Assembly (NCBI RefSeq): GCF_005925345.1
Contig: NZ_SSHJ01000016.1
Coordinates: forward strand, 41,314 to 105,313
Length of the DNA stretch: 64,000 nucleotides
Origin: Pedobacter ureilyticus
Lineage (GTDB): Bacteria; Bacteroidota; Bacteroidia; Sphingobacteriales; Sphingobacteriaceae
Direction of reading: 5' to 3'
In this document: in pieces, positions 10,318 through 20,243 of the stretch
Position numbering within the stretch: the first letter of the stretch is position 1
How the letters are laid out: each line of letters opens with the position of its first letter
Notes under the pieces: model-generated
The model's database searches: none
Seen by the model: only the letters and a program-made list of their open reading frames with translations
What the model was told of the DNA's origin: nothing
Position numbers and translations under genes: made by a program

Positions 10318-11445
10318 TTACGATTTTTTATTGAAGATTTCAGCTAGTTTGAGGTGTAATTCTTCCCCTTTTAAGTTTTTGGCTACAATTTTACCATTCG
10401 GATCTACCAGTACATTTTGAGGGATAGCGTTGATGCCGTAAATTCTTGCGGCTGCGTTAGGCAATTTCAAATCCGACACTTGTTTCCAAGGCAGTTGATC
10501 TACCTTTACCGCATTTATCCATCCTTCTCTGAAGGCTTCAATATCTAACGACACGCCCAAAATCTCTAAACCTTGTGGGTGGTAATTATTGTAAGCTTTT
10601 AATACGTTCGGATTTTCGGCTCTGCAAGGCCCGCACCACGAGGCCCAAAAATCAACCAATACATATTTACCTTTATAGTCAGAAAGTTTAACCGGCTTTC
10701 CTGCAATATCTAGCTGTGTAAAATCTGGCGCAATGGTTCCAATATCTGTTTTTTTCAAGTTTGCCAGCTGCTCTGCCATTTCTTTTCCTGCTTTGGTAGC
10801 TTTAACTCGGGCCGAAAGCTTATCAAACAATGGTGCAGTAGTTCTATAGTCGAATATTTTACCTACATATTTGTTCAAAGCCTCAATACTTAAATAGCTA
10901 TCGGGGTTTTTCTTATAGAACTCGTAATAAACCCGTGCTATTTGTTCATCTACGGCTTCTTTGCCCTTATCTATCTCGGCTATTATTGCTTCATTTTTAC
11001 GATCAGCATCAGACATTGCACGAAATTTCACATCCAATTTCCTTTTATCTTCCTCTAGTGGTTTCAATGCAGCTTCCAGTTTTTTAAAATCTATGTTAAG
11101 CTTTGAGCCAGTTATTTTAGCATCAGCAAGTAGGTCTGTAGCGCTTTCAAACAAAACAGTTCCAGGCTCTAGGTAAATCCAGTAAATTTCAGTTTTTCTT
11201 TTACCCTGTACTCTTCGCTCTACACTAATAGAGGCCCTAACGGGATCTTCAATTTTTCCGGCAAATTCGAAGCTACCGTCTTTAATTTCTACTTCTTCTC
11301 TGTGATAAGCTGGGTTTAAGAACACTAGACTAGCATTTAGCAATTCCTCTTTCCCTGCCAATTTAGCCTTAATTAAAAAAGTTTCGTTTTGTGCAAAAGC
11401 CAACGTAGGCATTAGCAAAGCGATATATAAAATCAGTTTTTTCAT
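10318..11445 (-). CDS. TlpA-like thiol-disulfide oxidoreductase with DUF4369-like N-terminus
   Basis: I chose the ATG at 11445 because it begins a normal signal peptide (MKKLILY to LAFAQ); the frame is open upstream to 11547, but that extension would overlap the SusD stop. The 375-residue protein has an N-terminal DUF4369-like beta domain (about 20-120), a helical linker (about 120-230) and a C-terminal TlpA/AhpC-TSA thioredoxin fold (about 235-372) with DFWASWCGPCRAENP. The CxxC motif and the following cis-Pro region (AIPQNVLVD) support oxidoreductase activity in the periplasm. It follows SusD in the same operon. The DUF4369 plus TlpA combination is typical of Bacteroidota periplasmic redox proteins. 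Confidence 0.85.
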   Translation of the reverse strand: MKKLILYIALLMPTLAFAQNETFLIKAKLAGKEELLNASLVFLNPAYHREEVEIKDGSFEFAGKIEDPVRASISVERRVQGKRKTEIYWIYLEPGTVLFESATDLLADAKITGSKLNIDFKKLEAALKPLEEDKRKLDVKFRAMSDADRKNEAIIAEIDKGKEAVDEQIARVYYEFYKKNPDSYLSIEALNKYVGKIFDYRTTAPLFDKLSARVKATKAGKEMAEQLANLKKTDIGTIAPDFTQLDIAGKPVKLSDYKGKYVLVDFWASWCGPCRAENPNVLKAYNNYHPQGLEILGVSLDIEAFREGWINAVKVDQLPWKQVSDLKLPNAAARIYGINAIPQNVLVDPNGKIVAKNLKGEELHLKLAEIFNKKS

Positions 11446-11528
11446 TTCATGTGTTTTTAATAATTGATTGAACAATAGGTTCTTTAGCATAATGGCTGCT
11501 GTAACAACAACCATTATATGGGCTTTTA

Positions 11529-12899
11529 CTATGGATTTTGTTCCCAACTAGGGTTATAAAACATTACTTGTTTTGGAATTTGTAAGGTGTACCTAGGGCT
11601 ACCTGGAGCTAAGGTTGTAAACAGCTGACCAGTGCCTAAATACCTATTTACAGCGGGCATACGTCCTTCGGCATCTAGCCTTCTCATATCAAACCATCTC
11701 ATGCCTGCAAAGGCAAACTCAAAACCTCTTTCTTCAAATACCTTGTTAAAAACGGTTTCCTTGTCTGTAGAAACAAACTTAACATAATCGGCAGCCAGAA
11801 AGCGTCGTTTACGTAAAAAATCTATTTCGTCGCAAGCTTTGGCAAACTCATCATTTCTAACTGCAGCTTCGGCAATAATCAAGTGCATTTCTGCTACCGA
11901 AATACCCCAATTTGGATATCCGTAGCCAGGCACCACGCCACCAGGACGAAACGTAGTACGCCCTCTAACGCTAAAAGTAAGATCTACTATGGGGGTATAA
12001 TAAAATTTAAGACGCAGATCTTTAGTATTGAAGGTTTTTAAAAATTCTTGGGTAGGCACTTCTGATCCAAGATAACTGGTGCCGCCCATTCTGGCGTAAA
12101 TGGCATCAGATCTTTTCATTAAAACCGAAATTTCTTTTGCATTAGCTAACGTTGAGTAATCTATAATTACGTTGGGGCCTTTATCTAAGGCCAGTTGTGC
12201 TTGTTCTGCTGCTTTGGTATAGTTGCCCATGTACAGATAAGTTTTTGCCAAAACGCCGTGGGCCGCAGCAACCGAACCTCTGAAACGATTTGTTGAATTA
12301 TCTACTGGCAAATTTGGCAAAGCTGTATTAATATCGCTGATGATGCGATTGTAAATTTCTTGTACCGTACTTCTGCCTGGCATCTCATCCGTTACATCTA
12401 CCGAAGTAACAAATGGAACAGCTAAATCTGTATTTGCAGTTGCAGGGTTATATACTTTTCCGTACAAATTAACCAAATGCAGGTACTCGAACGCCCTGCC
12501 TAACAAAGCTTCGGCCTTTAAACTTTGCCTTTGTTGTTCGGTACCATCTGCTATGCCCTCTACATTAGCAATTACTACGTTATACAAATAGATTGTTTTG
12601 TAAAGGGTGGTCCAAATAGCAGCAGCCCCTGGTATGGTTTCTACAAACTGGTCTTGCCAAGTATATATACGATCGTTTACATTGGTAAGTAACGGTGTAA
12701 AAGTAGTATTGTCTTTCCTATCATCAAGCAAATTTAATGATGCTGGTGTAGAAGTTTCCAAATCTAAATTGTTCAACCATTCATCATAATCTCTTACCGT
12801 TTCCAACAGGCGAACTCCTTTTGGCTGCACATCAAGATACTTATCACACGATATCAAAAACAAAGTTGATATCAGGAAGGTGTATATGTATTTTTTCAT
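11529..12899 (-). CDS. SusD/RagB-family outer-membrane lipoprotein
   Basis: This 456-residue lipoprotein carries a signal ending in ISC (Cys about 18) followed by DKYLDVQPKG, the usual start of mature SusD proteins. The TPR-rich helical fold is suggested by the segments around AEALLGRAFEYLHLVNLYGK and AAHGVLAKTYLYMGNY. The C-terminus has the SusD signature region FEERGFEFAFAGMRWFDMRRL. It should sit on the cell surface as the lid and ligand-binding partner of the TonB-dependent channel encoded immediately upstream. At 456 residues it is shorter than the second SusD in the window. The ligand is unknown. Confidence 0.9.
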   Translation of the reverse strand: MKKYIYTFLISTLFLISCDKYLDVQPKGVRLLETVRDYDEWLNNLDLETSTPASLNLLDDRKDNTTFTPLLTNVNDRIYTWQDQFVETIPGAAAIWTTLYKTIYLYNVVIANVEGIADGTEQQRQSLKAEALLGRAFEYLHLVNLYGKVYNPATANTDLAVPFVTSVDVTDEMPGRSTVQEIYNRIISDINTALPNLPVDNSTNRFRGSVAAAHGVLAKTYLYMGNYTKAAEQAQLALDKGPNVIIDYSTLANAKEISVLMKRSDAIYARMGGTSYLGSEVPTQEFLKTFNTKDLRLKFYYTPIVDLTFSVRGRTTFRPGGVVPGYGYPNWGISVAEMHLIIAEAAVRNDEFAKACDEIDFLRKRRFLAADYVKFVSTDKETVFNKVFEERGFEFAFAGMRWFDMRRLDAEGRMPAVNRYLGTGQLFTTLAPGSPRYTLQIPKQVMFYNPSWEQNP

Positions 12900-13002
12900 T
12901 TATATATCTTTTAATTTTTTAAAGGATAATGTTATCTGTTTTTGCCTCCTATGGCACTTCAAAAACCTTGACACTTTACCTCATTGATGCTTTATGAAAT
13001 AA

Positions 13003-16000
13003 TTAAAAATTAACCACGAGCGCCGCCGAGTAGGTAGGTGTTAGGTAGCTTTTCTCGTAGCTTCTGGTAGCCACGCTGTAATTATGCTTGTTTAGTGCAA
13101 AGGTGTAAATGTTTGATGCTTGTGCTCTTAGCTCTAAATTAGAGAGCTTCGCTTTTTTTACAAATTCGCTTTTTCTGAAGCTATAAGCAACCGTAAGATC
13201 GCCCAGCGTAAAATAGGTTCCGTCTACAATGAACCTATCTGTAGCACTTAGATAGTTATAGTAGTTAGAAGTATTTAGTGCGGGCATTACATTCGGTATA
13301 TTTTCATCACCTGGCTGCCTCCAGTAATTGCTTGCTCCAGCTAGCGGTCTTATGGTACTTGGATCTAGTACAGGCATTTTAGCCCTAAAGCCGCCAAAAT
13401 AATTAATCATAGCAAATGCATAAAAATTACCAATATCAACCCTGTTACTTAAACCGATGTTGTAAGCGGGTATAGAAGAGCCAACGTAGTCAACGTCATC
13501 AATTCCTTTGTCATTTTGGTCGAAATTCTTGGTATTTCCATCTTTATCGTAAATAAGCACTTTACCTGTATTATCTATGCCAGCGTAACGGTAGTTAAAA
13601 ATTCCTCCTACGGCATAACCTTGTAGATAATTAGTTCTGCTACCTACGGCGTAACTGTAAGAAGCGCTATTTGGTGGAACATTAGTGTTATAAACTTTAA
13701 GAATTTTGCTCATGTTTTTAGAAAACACAAAGCCAGTATTCCAGTTGAAATTTTTACGAGTAATCCAATCGGCGTGCATGCCAATTTCTAAACCACCATT
13801 TCTAATGGTACTCTCATTTATAATTGCCGATGTAACTCCTCTGGTAGGATCTACCTCGTTGGAGGCCAAGATGTCAATACTTTTCTTCAAATAGTAATCT
13901 ATATTTCCGGTAATGTTTTTAAAAATGCGATAATCAATACCTAAATTAAAATTGAAAGTTTGCTCCCAGCGTAAGCGACTGTTTGCTGGAGAAAGCAGAC
14001 CTAGCGAGTTTATTGTACTACCAAAACTATTTAGCTTTGCACTGGCAATAACTTCTGGCAATACATTTTTAGCTATGTTTCCATTAAAACCTAAGGCAGC
14101 TCTCATTTTCATCGAGTTTACCCAAGTTAAAGGCTGGATAAACTTCTCTCTGTCTATATTCCATCCGGCACCTACAGACCAAGTTGGTTTATAACGATTT
14201 TTTGGATCAGTACCAAAAAGGTTAGACTGGTCTATACGAGCACTACCCGTTAACGAATACTTACCTTTGTAATTATAAACAGCATTTAAATAGCCTGATA
14301 AAAACCTGTTTTCTACATACGTTTGCGAGAAAAGACCATCGTAAGAAAGTGCAGGATTATTTCTGCCGTATGATGAGACATAAGCCGAATTTTGTATTAA
14401 AGCGTAGTTTACCGGACGTTGTAAAAGGGTTTGATCGCTGTATCCAAAATTTGCGGTCGAGTTACCACTATTTACTAGCCTTCGTATCTCCAACCCCGAG
14501 ATTAAGTTAATCGCATGATCTGTGCTGACTTGTTTGTTATAGTTAAGCTGCGCCCGAGCAGTATAACTCTCCGTCTTGCTGGCAGTTTGTTTTAGGTAAT
14601 CGCCTTTAGGCACATTATAAATTAAACCACTAGCGCCTATTTCGGTATAACGATTTACAATTTGCCTAACTTCTGCAGAACTCTCGTTTGCTAAATGACG
14701 TGTATCAGTGCTAGAGGTTTCATAAACACCTCCAAAAGCGAGGTTAAACCCTTTACCGATATCATATTTAAAATTGGCAATAAAACGGTTGTTGATGCTA
14801 TGTTTTTTATCACTTATCAAGTCCATTTCTTGCAGCGGATAATAAAGATTATCTAGTAGACCCAAGTTCTTGATTACATCGTTATAATATGTAGTTACCT
14901 TAGAGCCAGCATAAGTAGATGCGGGGTTGCCATTTTCGTCTACAAAACGTTCATACGGATAAAAACTGTTGATAGAAGGCACAGGCGCAGCAAAGTCTTT
15001 AGCCTCTTGGAAATTGGTGTTCAAATCTACCGAAAGTCGTTTGGAAAGCTTCAAGTTAAGCCTTGCCGAAAGACCAACACGATTGCCTCCGTTCTTTATT
15101 TTAGTAAGCGCATTATCATTAAATTGTGCGGTAATAAAATAGGTGGCATTTTCTGTACCTCCAGAAACATCTAAGTTATGTGTTTGGGTAGTGGCGTTTT
15201 GTAAGAATAGGTCGCCATAATCTCCGGTATTATTATACAATTTTAAGGCCTCCAATTGCTGGTCTGCCTCTTCTGCAGTAATGATACCAGCAGCTTTACG
15301 GGCTATAATAGTATAGGGGGGCGGATAAGTAAAAAGCGAACCCAGCGTAGGTAATAATGTTAATGACCAAGCAGTAGCACCAATATTTTTATAAATATCT
15401 TTATTATACTCTACCACTGTAGCAGAAGCATCTTTATCCCAGCGGTAACGCTCATAGTTTTCTTTTGGCGTTAAACTAAAAGTAGCACGATAAGCAACAT
15501 TTGGTTTGCCCACTTTTGCCTTCTTACGCTCTATTACAATTACACCATTAGAGGCCCGCACCCCATAAACGGTTGCCGCTGCCGCATCTCGTAACACCGT
15601 TACCGATTCTATTTCGTTGGGGTTAATAGTGGCCAAAGACAATTCTGTAGGATAACCATCAATAACGATAAGTGGCTGTTTATTGCCATTGATGGTGGAG
15701 ATACCTCGTATTTGAAACAGGCTGTTTCCTTCAAACTCAATGTCATTGTTAATTAGCAAACCTGGAATTCTACTTTGCAGCGCAGTTAAAAAATCAGTAG
15801 TGTTGATACGGCTATCATATTCCTTATTGCTCATTATGGTAACCGCTCCTGTGCTTTGCTCTGGCTTGATGTATTGATAACCAGTAGATATTTGTACTTC
15901 TCCCAGTTTGCTATCTACTGGTTCTAGTTGCACTGCTAGTGCTTTAGATTTACCAACCTCAACACTTTTAACAGCATAACCTAAAAAGCGAAAAATTAAC

Positions 16001-16524
16001 ACATCGCCCTCATCGGCATCAGCCATAAATTTACCTTCTTTGTTAGTCATGCCCAGCACTACCTTTTTGTTTTTAGATACCACAGAAACCCCCGGAATTG
16101 GCTTGTTATATTCGTCGCTAACGGTAACTTCTACCTTACGCTGTTGCTTTTGTACAATTATTGTATTGGGCTTTATGGTAATTACTACAGAGTTTTCGAC
16201 CACTTTATACTGAAAAGGTAGGCCGGTTAAACTAGCATCAAGCACATCAGCAACACTTGCATTCTTGACGTTTAACGAAACTGCAGGCAGGTTTCTAATG
16301 AGATCGTTGTTGTAAAAAAAATCGTAGCCAGCTTGTTTTTGAATTTCCTTAAAAACACGTTCGAGTGTAATTTTTTTGTTTACGATAGTGATTTGTGCTC
16401 TTGACGCTGCACTTACTTGAAACAGCACTGCAAAAATCAATAAAGTGGTTAGCTTCATAGTTAGTATTAACTTATAAGCACGGGGGGTTAGCCCATGTTT
16501 TATAACATGTAAAATTTCATACAT
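13003..16524 (-). CDS. SusC/RagA-family TonB-dependent receptor with N-terminal STN domain
   Basis: The 1173-residue protein has a long basic N-region then a signal peptide (MKLTTLL to RAQ, from about residue 23). An STN domain follows (about 45-115, with FKEIQKQAGYDFFY), then a CarboxypepD_reg-like domain (about 130-205), the plug (about 210-330, with VIDGYPTE and LRDAAAATVYG) and a 22-strand barrel ending in a terminal Phe. The STN domain is the part that contacts a FecR-type anti-sigma factor, and fecR and a fecI-type gene lie just upstream, so this receptor is probably the sensor for its own operon. Starting at 16458 would remove the N-terminal extension; I kept 16524 because such extensions are common in this family. 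Confidence 0.9.
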   Translation of the reverse strand: MYEILHVIKHGLTPRAYKLILTMKLTTLLIFAVLFQVSAASRAQITIVNKKITLERVFKEIQKQAGYDFFYNNDLIRNLPAVSLNVKNASVADVLDASLTGLPFQYKVVENSVVITIKPNTIIVQKQQRKVEVTVSDEYNKPIPGVSVVSKNKKVVLGMTNKEGKFMADADEGDVLIFRFLGYAVKSVEVGKSKALAVQLEPVDSKLGEVQISTGYQYIKPEQSTGAVTIMSNKEYDSRINTTDFLTALQSRIPGLLINNDIEFEGNSLFQIRGISTINGNKQPLIVIDGYPTELSLATINPNEIESVTVLRDAAAATVYGVRASNGVIVIERKKAKVGKPNVAYRATFSLTPKENYERYRWDKDASATVVEYNKDIYKNIGATAWSLTLLPTLGSLFTYPPPYTIIARKAAGIITAEEADQQLEALKLYNNTGDYGDLFLQNATTQTHNLDVSGGTENATYFITAQFNDNALTKIKNGGNRVGLSARLNLKLSKRLSVDLNTNFQEAKDFAAPVPSINSFYPYERFVDENGNPASTYAGSKVTTYYNDVIKNLGLLDNLYYPLQEMDLISDKKHSINNRFIANFKYDIGKGFNLAFGGVYETSSTDTRHLANESSAEVRQIVNRYTEIGASGLIYNVPKGDYLKQTASKTESYTARAQLNYNKQVSTDHAINLISGLEIRRLVNSGNSTANFGYSDQTLLQRPVNYALIQNSAYVSSYGRNNPALSYDGLFSQTYVENRFLSGYLNAVYNYKGKYSLTGSARIDQSNLFGTDPKNRYKPTWSVGAGWNIDREKFIQPLTWVNSMKMRAALGFNGNIAKNVLPEVIASAKLNSFGSTINSLGLLSPANSRLRWEQTFNFNLGIDYRIFKNITGNIDYYLKKSIDILASNEVDPTRGVTSAIINESTIRNGGLEIGMHADWITRKNFNWNTGFVFSKNMSKILKVYNTNVPPNSASYSYAVGSRTNYLQGYAVGGIFNYRYAGIDNTGKVLIYDKDGNTKNFDQNDKGIDDVDYVGSSIPAYNIGLSNRVDIGNFYAFAMINYFGGFRAKMPVLDPSTIRPLAGASNYWRQPGDENIPNVMPALNTSNYYNYLSATDRFIVDGTYFTLGDLTVAYSFRKSEFVKKAKLSNLELRAQASNIYTFALNKHNYSVATRSYEKSYLTPTYSAALVVNF

Positions 16525-16589
16525 TTGTTAAATAGGTTTAGTTTGTTTGAAAATTGTTTAGCGCAATAGATGACTAGGAAGCCTATACT

Positions 16590-16618
16590 AATCAGGGGCG
16601 GTAACGACGCCTCTGATT
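16590..16618. terminator. Hairpin between fecR and susC
   Basis: The arms 16590-16599 (AATCAGGGGC) and 16609-16618 (GCCTCTGATT) pair with one mismatch around a 9-nt loop. It lies just after the FecR stop and about 65 bp before the SusC start. No U-tract follows on the minus strand, so it may be an attenuator or mRNA-stability hairpin instead of a strong terminator. Confidence 0.4.
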
Positions 16619-16646
16619 TCATTGCTCCCTGTCAATTTTAGTTTGA

Positions 16647-17798
16647 TCAGGTTTTTACAATAAGCTTCCTCCCTTCTATTTTAAACTTTACGTTTTCTGT
16701 AGCTTCCATAATTTTGAGCGCATTTTTTAGGGTTTTATTTCTTGTGATAATTCCGTTGAACTTTTTGCCTTCTGATTTTCCAACAAATTCAATTTCTATA
16801 TCATACCATCTCGCAATTTTTCTCATTACACTTTCAATTGGCTCGTCGTCAAACTGGAAATAGCCATTTTTCCAAGCAATTGCTTCTTCGGCATCAGCTA
16901 ATGTTTGTACGTGTAAACCAGATTTGGCATTGATACTTACTTGGTTCGGACTAAGTACCACTGACTTCTTCGAGTTAGAAACTTTAACCGCTCCCTCTAA
17001 CAAAGTTGTCTTTACAAAAGCTTCATCGCTATAAGTGCTTACATTAAATTTAGTACCCAGCACTTCCAACTCCTGCCCTTTACTTTTAACTTTAAATTTT
17101 CTAGAAGGATCTTTGGTTACTTCAAAATAAGCTTCGCCTTCTAGCTCTACCACTCTTTCTTTACCTTGGTACGCCACCGGATACTTTAATTTAGAGGCCG
17201 CATTAAGCCATACTTTTGTTCCATCTGATAGAATTAAACGGTAAGTACCGCCTTTGGGGATTTCAATGGTATTGTAAGCTGCTTGAGAGGCATTAAGTTC
17301 CATGTTTTCATAGCTAATTAACCCGCTACTATCACTAGAAATTTGATGATGGGCGTCTAAATTGATTATACTTTGAGAGGCATCTAATACGATCTTTTTA
17401 CCGTCGGCCAAGGTTAAAATTGCTTTATCTGTTCCTGGTTCTATTACATGCTCTGTAGCAACTAGGTTTGCATTGGCTTTATCTTTTAGCGCATTTCTGC
17501 CGAAGTAGAAACCAAATGTTAGCACAGCAAGTATAGCGGCCGCAGCTACATACCTTGGCCATAAGCTACGAATTATTGTTGCTTTCCCGCCCACTACAAC
17601 AGCAAGATGTTGTTCATAGGCTTTTTCTGCATCAAAAGTTTCGCAATAAGCATTAACTAAATGGTACAGCTCAATTTCATTTTGTAAGAACGCTCGGTTT
17701 TCCGGTAATTCCATCCAACTTTTAAGCAAATTGGCTTCGCTTTGGCTCAGTTCATTCCTTAAGAATTTTGCTATTAGCCCCTCTATGGATTCTTTCAT
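16647..17798 (-). CDS. FecR-family anti-sigma factor
   Basis: The 383-residue protein has a cytoplasmic N-terminal region (about 1-80), one transmembrane helix (about 83-102), a periplasmic FecR domain (about 145-245, with IEIPKGGTYRLILSDGT and VWLNAASKLKYP) and a C-terminal DUF4974 domain (about 310-380). In the Fec model the periplasmic part contacts the STN domain of the receptor and the cytoplasmic part holds or activates the sigma factor. The gene is divergent from the sigma factor at 17933 and upstream of the STN-containing SusC, which fits that three-part circuit. Confidence 0.92.
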   Translation of the reverse strand: MKESIEGLIAKFLRNELSQSEANLLKSWMELPENRAFLQNEIELYHLVNAYCETFDAEKAYEQHLAVVVGGKATIIRSLWPRYVAAAAILAVLTFGFYFGRNALKDKANANLVATEHVIEPGTDKAILTLADGKKIVLDASQSIINLDAHHQISSDSSGLISYENMELNASQAAYNTIEIPKGGTYRLILSDGTKVWLNAASKLKYPVAYQGKERVVELEGEAYFEVTKDPSRKFKVKSKGQELEVLGTKFNVSTYSDEAFVKTTLLEGAVKVSNSKKSVVLSPNQVSINAKSGLHVQTLADAEEAIAWKNGYFQFDDEPIESVMRKIARWYDIEIEFVGKSEGKKFNGIITRNKTLKNALKIMEATENVKFKIEGRKLIVKT

Positions 17799-17932
17799 GC
17801 CTAGTTTAGTTCATTTTTCTATCGTAGTACGCAAAAAAAGAAAAAACCCCCACGCAATTTCTATTTTTTTTTATTTCATAATATTATACCTTTACTTTTC
17901 TGCGCTCCAAACCTACCTAGCTTCTTTAGCAA
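17799..17932. promoter_or_regulatory. Divergent fecR / sigma-factor promoter region
   Basis: The 134-bp gap between the divergent genes is very A+T rich. On the plus strand TACCTTTA (17887-17894) resembles the Bacteroidota -7 element TAnnTTTG and lies 39 bp before the sigma-factor ATG. No convincing -33 TTTG was found, so the promoter call is tentative. Confidence 0.4.
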
Positions 17933-18514
17933 ATGACAGATTATTCAAAAGCGGATGAAATAATTCTTATAAAGGCAATTCATGCTGGAAAACAAGACGC
18001 ATTGAAATCTATCTACACCAATTACTACCAAAAACTCTGTATCTATATCCTAAACTTTACAACAGACCGAAATTTAGTAGAAGATGTTGTGCAAGACACT
18101 TTTTTAAAGCTTTGGAACAAACGGGAAACTTTGCGCCCAGATGGCTCTTTAAACGCTTACTTATACAAAGTTACCTACAACAACTTTATTGATAATTATA
18201 GAAAAACTAAGCGGCTTGATAAAGAACTTGATAACATTAGGCTTGCAAGCCTAGCAGAATTATTAGACGAAAATCATGAAGAACTGTTTTATCAACGGTT
18301 ACTAAAGGTTAAAGAAGCAATAGCTCAGCTACCCGACCGCTGTAAAGAAATTTTTATAATGAATAAGGAAAAAGGAATGCGCTATCAGCAGATTGCAGAT
18401 GAGCTAGGCATTTCTGTAAAAACTGTAGAAAATCAGATTGGTAAGGCTTTACAGGCAATAAGAGCTAATGTCTACCTTATCGTGATGATTATATTTGCAG
18501 TGCTTTGGAGTTAA
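17933..18514 (+). CDS. ECF RNA polymerase sigma factor (FecI-like)
   Basis: The 193-residue protein has sigma-70 region 2 (about 20-90, with EDVVQDTFLKLWNKRE) and region 4 (about 125-180, with LPDRCKEIFIMNKEKG and the helix-turn-helix IADELGISVKTVENQI). It ends in a short hydrophobic stretch (LIVMIIFAVLW) seen in many Bacteroidota FecI-like factors. It should direct polymerase to the SusCD/redox operon when released by FecR. It is one of only two confident plus-strand genes in the window and ends in front of the convergent ribulokinase gene. Confidence 0.93.
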   Translation: MTDYSKADEIILIKAIHAGKQDALKSIYTNYYQKLCIYILNFTTDRNLVEDVVQDTFLKLWNKRETLRPDGSLNAYLYKVTYNNFIDNYRKTKRLDKELDNIRLASLAELLDENHEELFYQRLLKVKEAIAQLPDRCKEIFIMNKEKGMRYQQIADELGISVKTVENQIGKALQAIRANVYLIVMIIFAVLWS

Positions 18515-18551
18515 ACCTGCATGTAAAATTTAGTGCAACATTAGCAAAAAT

Positions 18552-18581
18552 AAAGTCCCAAAATTTTACTTGAGGGACTTT
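18552..18581 (-). terminator. Rho-independent terminator of the ribulokinase operon
   Basis: The arms AAAGTCCC (18552-18559) and GGGACTTT (18574-18581) pair perfectly around a 14-nt loop. On the minus strand the stem is followed by a U-rich run, 21 bp after the ribulokinase stop. It also lies just after the convergent sigma-factor gene and may stop transcription from both sides. Confidence 0.75.
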
Positions 18582-18602
18582 AAGGAGATTGACGTGCTTA
18601 AC

Positions 18603-20243
18603 TTAGTTTATTGCGGTGCCTAATTGCTGGTACTTTTTGTATAGTTTCTTATAAATTTCCGCTTTTTCGTGGTCTGGGTAGTAGCATTCGTCGTAACCCG
18701 AACTCATTGTGGCTTGCGCATCAGAAATATTGTTATACACGCCAGCAACTACGGCAGCAAACATAGCTGAGCCCAAAGCACAAGCCTGTTCGCTTGTTGC
18801 CACCTTAATAGGAACATTTAAAATGTTGGCCAAGGTTTGCATTACAAAGGCCGATTTTTTGGAAATGCCACCCAAGGCAATTACTTGCTTAATATTTACG
18901 CCCTGCTCCATAAATCTATCCATAATGGCCTTAGAACCAAATGCTGTTGCCTCTACCAAAGCTTTAAAAATGTGAGGGGCGCTAGTGCCCAGGGTTAATC
19001 CAGCTAACACTCCTTTTTTAGCCAAATCTACATCGGGAGTTCTTCTGCCATTAATCCAATCTAGCGCAATAAGGTCATTTTCTGTAACGGGCAATTGGGC
19101 TGCTTTTTCGGAGAGCTTAGGTAAAATCGCATCGCTGGCTTTCTTAAGTTCATCCTTAGTTAAAGTTTCGCTTAAGATTTCTCTCATAGGAAACTCCAGA
19201 ATTTGTTTGTACCAGCTATATACATCGCCAAAGGCAGATTGCCCAGCTTCCATGCCTAGCATATTTGGAATAATAGAACCATCTACCTGACCGCAAATCC
19301 CTTTTACCAAACCACTAAATTCTTCGGTTGGTACCACCACCATATCACATGTAGAGGTACCCATCACCTTTACCAAACTATAAGGTTCTATACCCGTACC
19401 TATTGCTCCTAAATGCGCATCGAGCGCACCTACACCTACTTTAACTGTTTTGGACAGGCCTAATTTAGCTGCCCATTCTGCAGATAAATTACCTGCCGTC
19501 TCATCTGTTGTATAAGTTTCTTGATACAGATGATCTCTTAATTCGCCAAGTTTAGGATCTAATTGTGCTAAAAAAGCTTGGCTCGGCAAGCCTCCAAATT
19601 CTTGGTGCCACATCGCTTTGTGCCCAGCAGCGCAACGACTACGTTTTACCGTCATTACGTCGGTATTACCTGTTAAAAAAGCTGGCATCCAATCGCAGTG
19701 CTCCATCCATGAAAATGCTCTTTTCGCTACTTCCCCATCTTTTTTAGTGATGTGCAAAATTTTAGACCAAAACCATTCCGAAGAATACATTCCGCCAGAG
19801 TACTTGGTAAAATCTACAGGCGATTTTTTAGACAACGCATTGATCTCATCAGCCTCTTTAAGCGCTGTATGATCTTTCCATAACACAAACATGGCATCGG
19901 GGTCTTCGGCAAATTCTGGCAGTAAGGCCAATGGTGTGCCTTTCTCGTCTACCGCTCCAGGTGTTGATCCGGTAGTATCAATAGTGATGGCAACAATATT
20001 ATTGATAATTTCATCACTTACTTGACTAACTACTGTTTTGATCGCATCCTCCATTCCTTCGATATAATCAAGAGGATGCTGCCTAAATTGAGAAAGTTCT
20101 GGTTGGCAGTATTTACCCTCTGCCCATCGTTTGTAAAGACTTACGGCACAAGCTACTTCTTCGCCATTGCTGGCATCAACCAACAAAGCCCTAACAGAGT
20201 CTGTACCGTAGTCTAATCCAACTACATATTTTTTCACGCTCAT
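18603..20243 (-). CDS. araB: Ribulokinase, FGGY family
   Basis: This 546-residue protein matches the length of L-ribulokinase and should phosphorylate L-ribulose to L-ribulose 5-phosphate in the cytoplasm. It begins with the FGGY phosphate-binding motif GLDYGTDSVRALLVD, carries the long AraB-type N-terminal lobe, and has the second-lobe signatures VMGTSTCDMVV and ALGGISKKS plus EQACALGSAMFAAV near the C-terminus. Its ATG overlaps the stop of the isomerase gene by 4 bp, so the two are coupled. No araA or araD lies in the window; the isomerase upstream probably takes the place of araA. Confidence 0.88.
   Translation of the reverse strand: MSVKKYVVGLDYGTDSVRALLVDASNGEEVACAVSLYKRWAEGKYCQPELSQFRQHPLDYIEGMEDAIKTVVSQVSDEIINNIVAITIDTTGSTPGAVDEKGTPLALLPEFAEDPDAMFVLWKDHTALKEADEINALSKKSPVDFTKYSGGMYSSEWFWSKILHITKKDGEVAKRAFSWMEHCDWMPAFLTGNTDVMTVKRSRCAAGHKAMWHQEFGGLPSQAFLAQLDPKLGELRDHLYQETYTTDETAGNLSAEWAAKLGLSKTVKVGVGALDAHLGAIGTGIEPYSLVKVMGTSTCDMVVVPTEEFSGLVKGICGQVDGSIIPNMLGMEAGQSAFGDVYSWYKQILEFPMREILSETLTKDELKKASDAILPKLSEKAAQLPVTENDLIALDWINGRRTPDVDLAKKGVLAGLTLGTSAPHIFKALVEATAFGSKAIMDRFMEQGVNIKQVIALGGISKKSAFVMQTLANILNVPIKVATSEQACALGSAMFAAVVAGVYNNISDAQATMSSGYDECYYPDHEKAEIYKKLYKKYQQLGTAIN

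Noticed and set aside
11446..11547. N-terminal extension of the TlpA-like protein
   Set aside because: It would overlap the SusD stop and place 34 residues before a good signal peptide.
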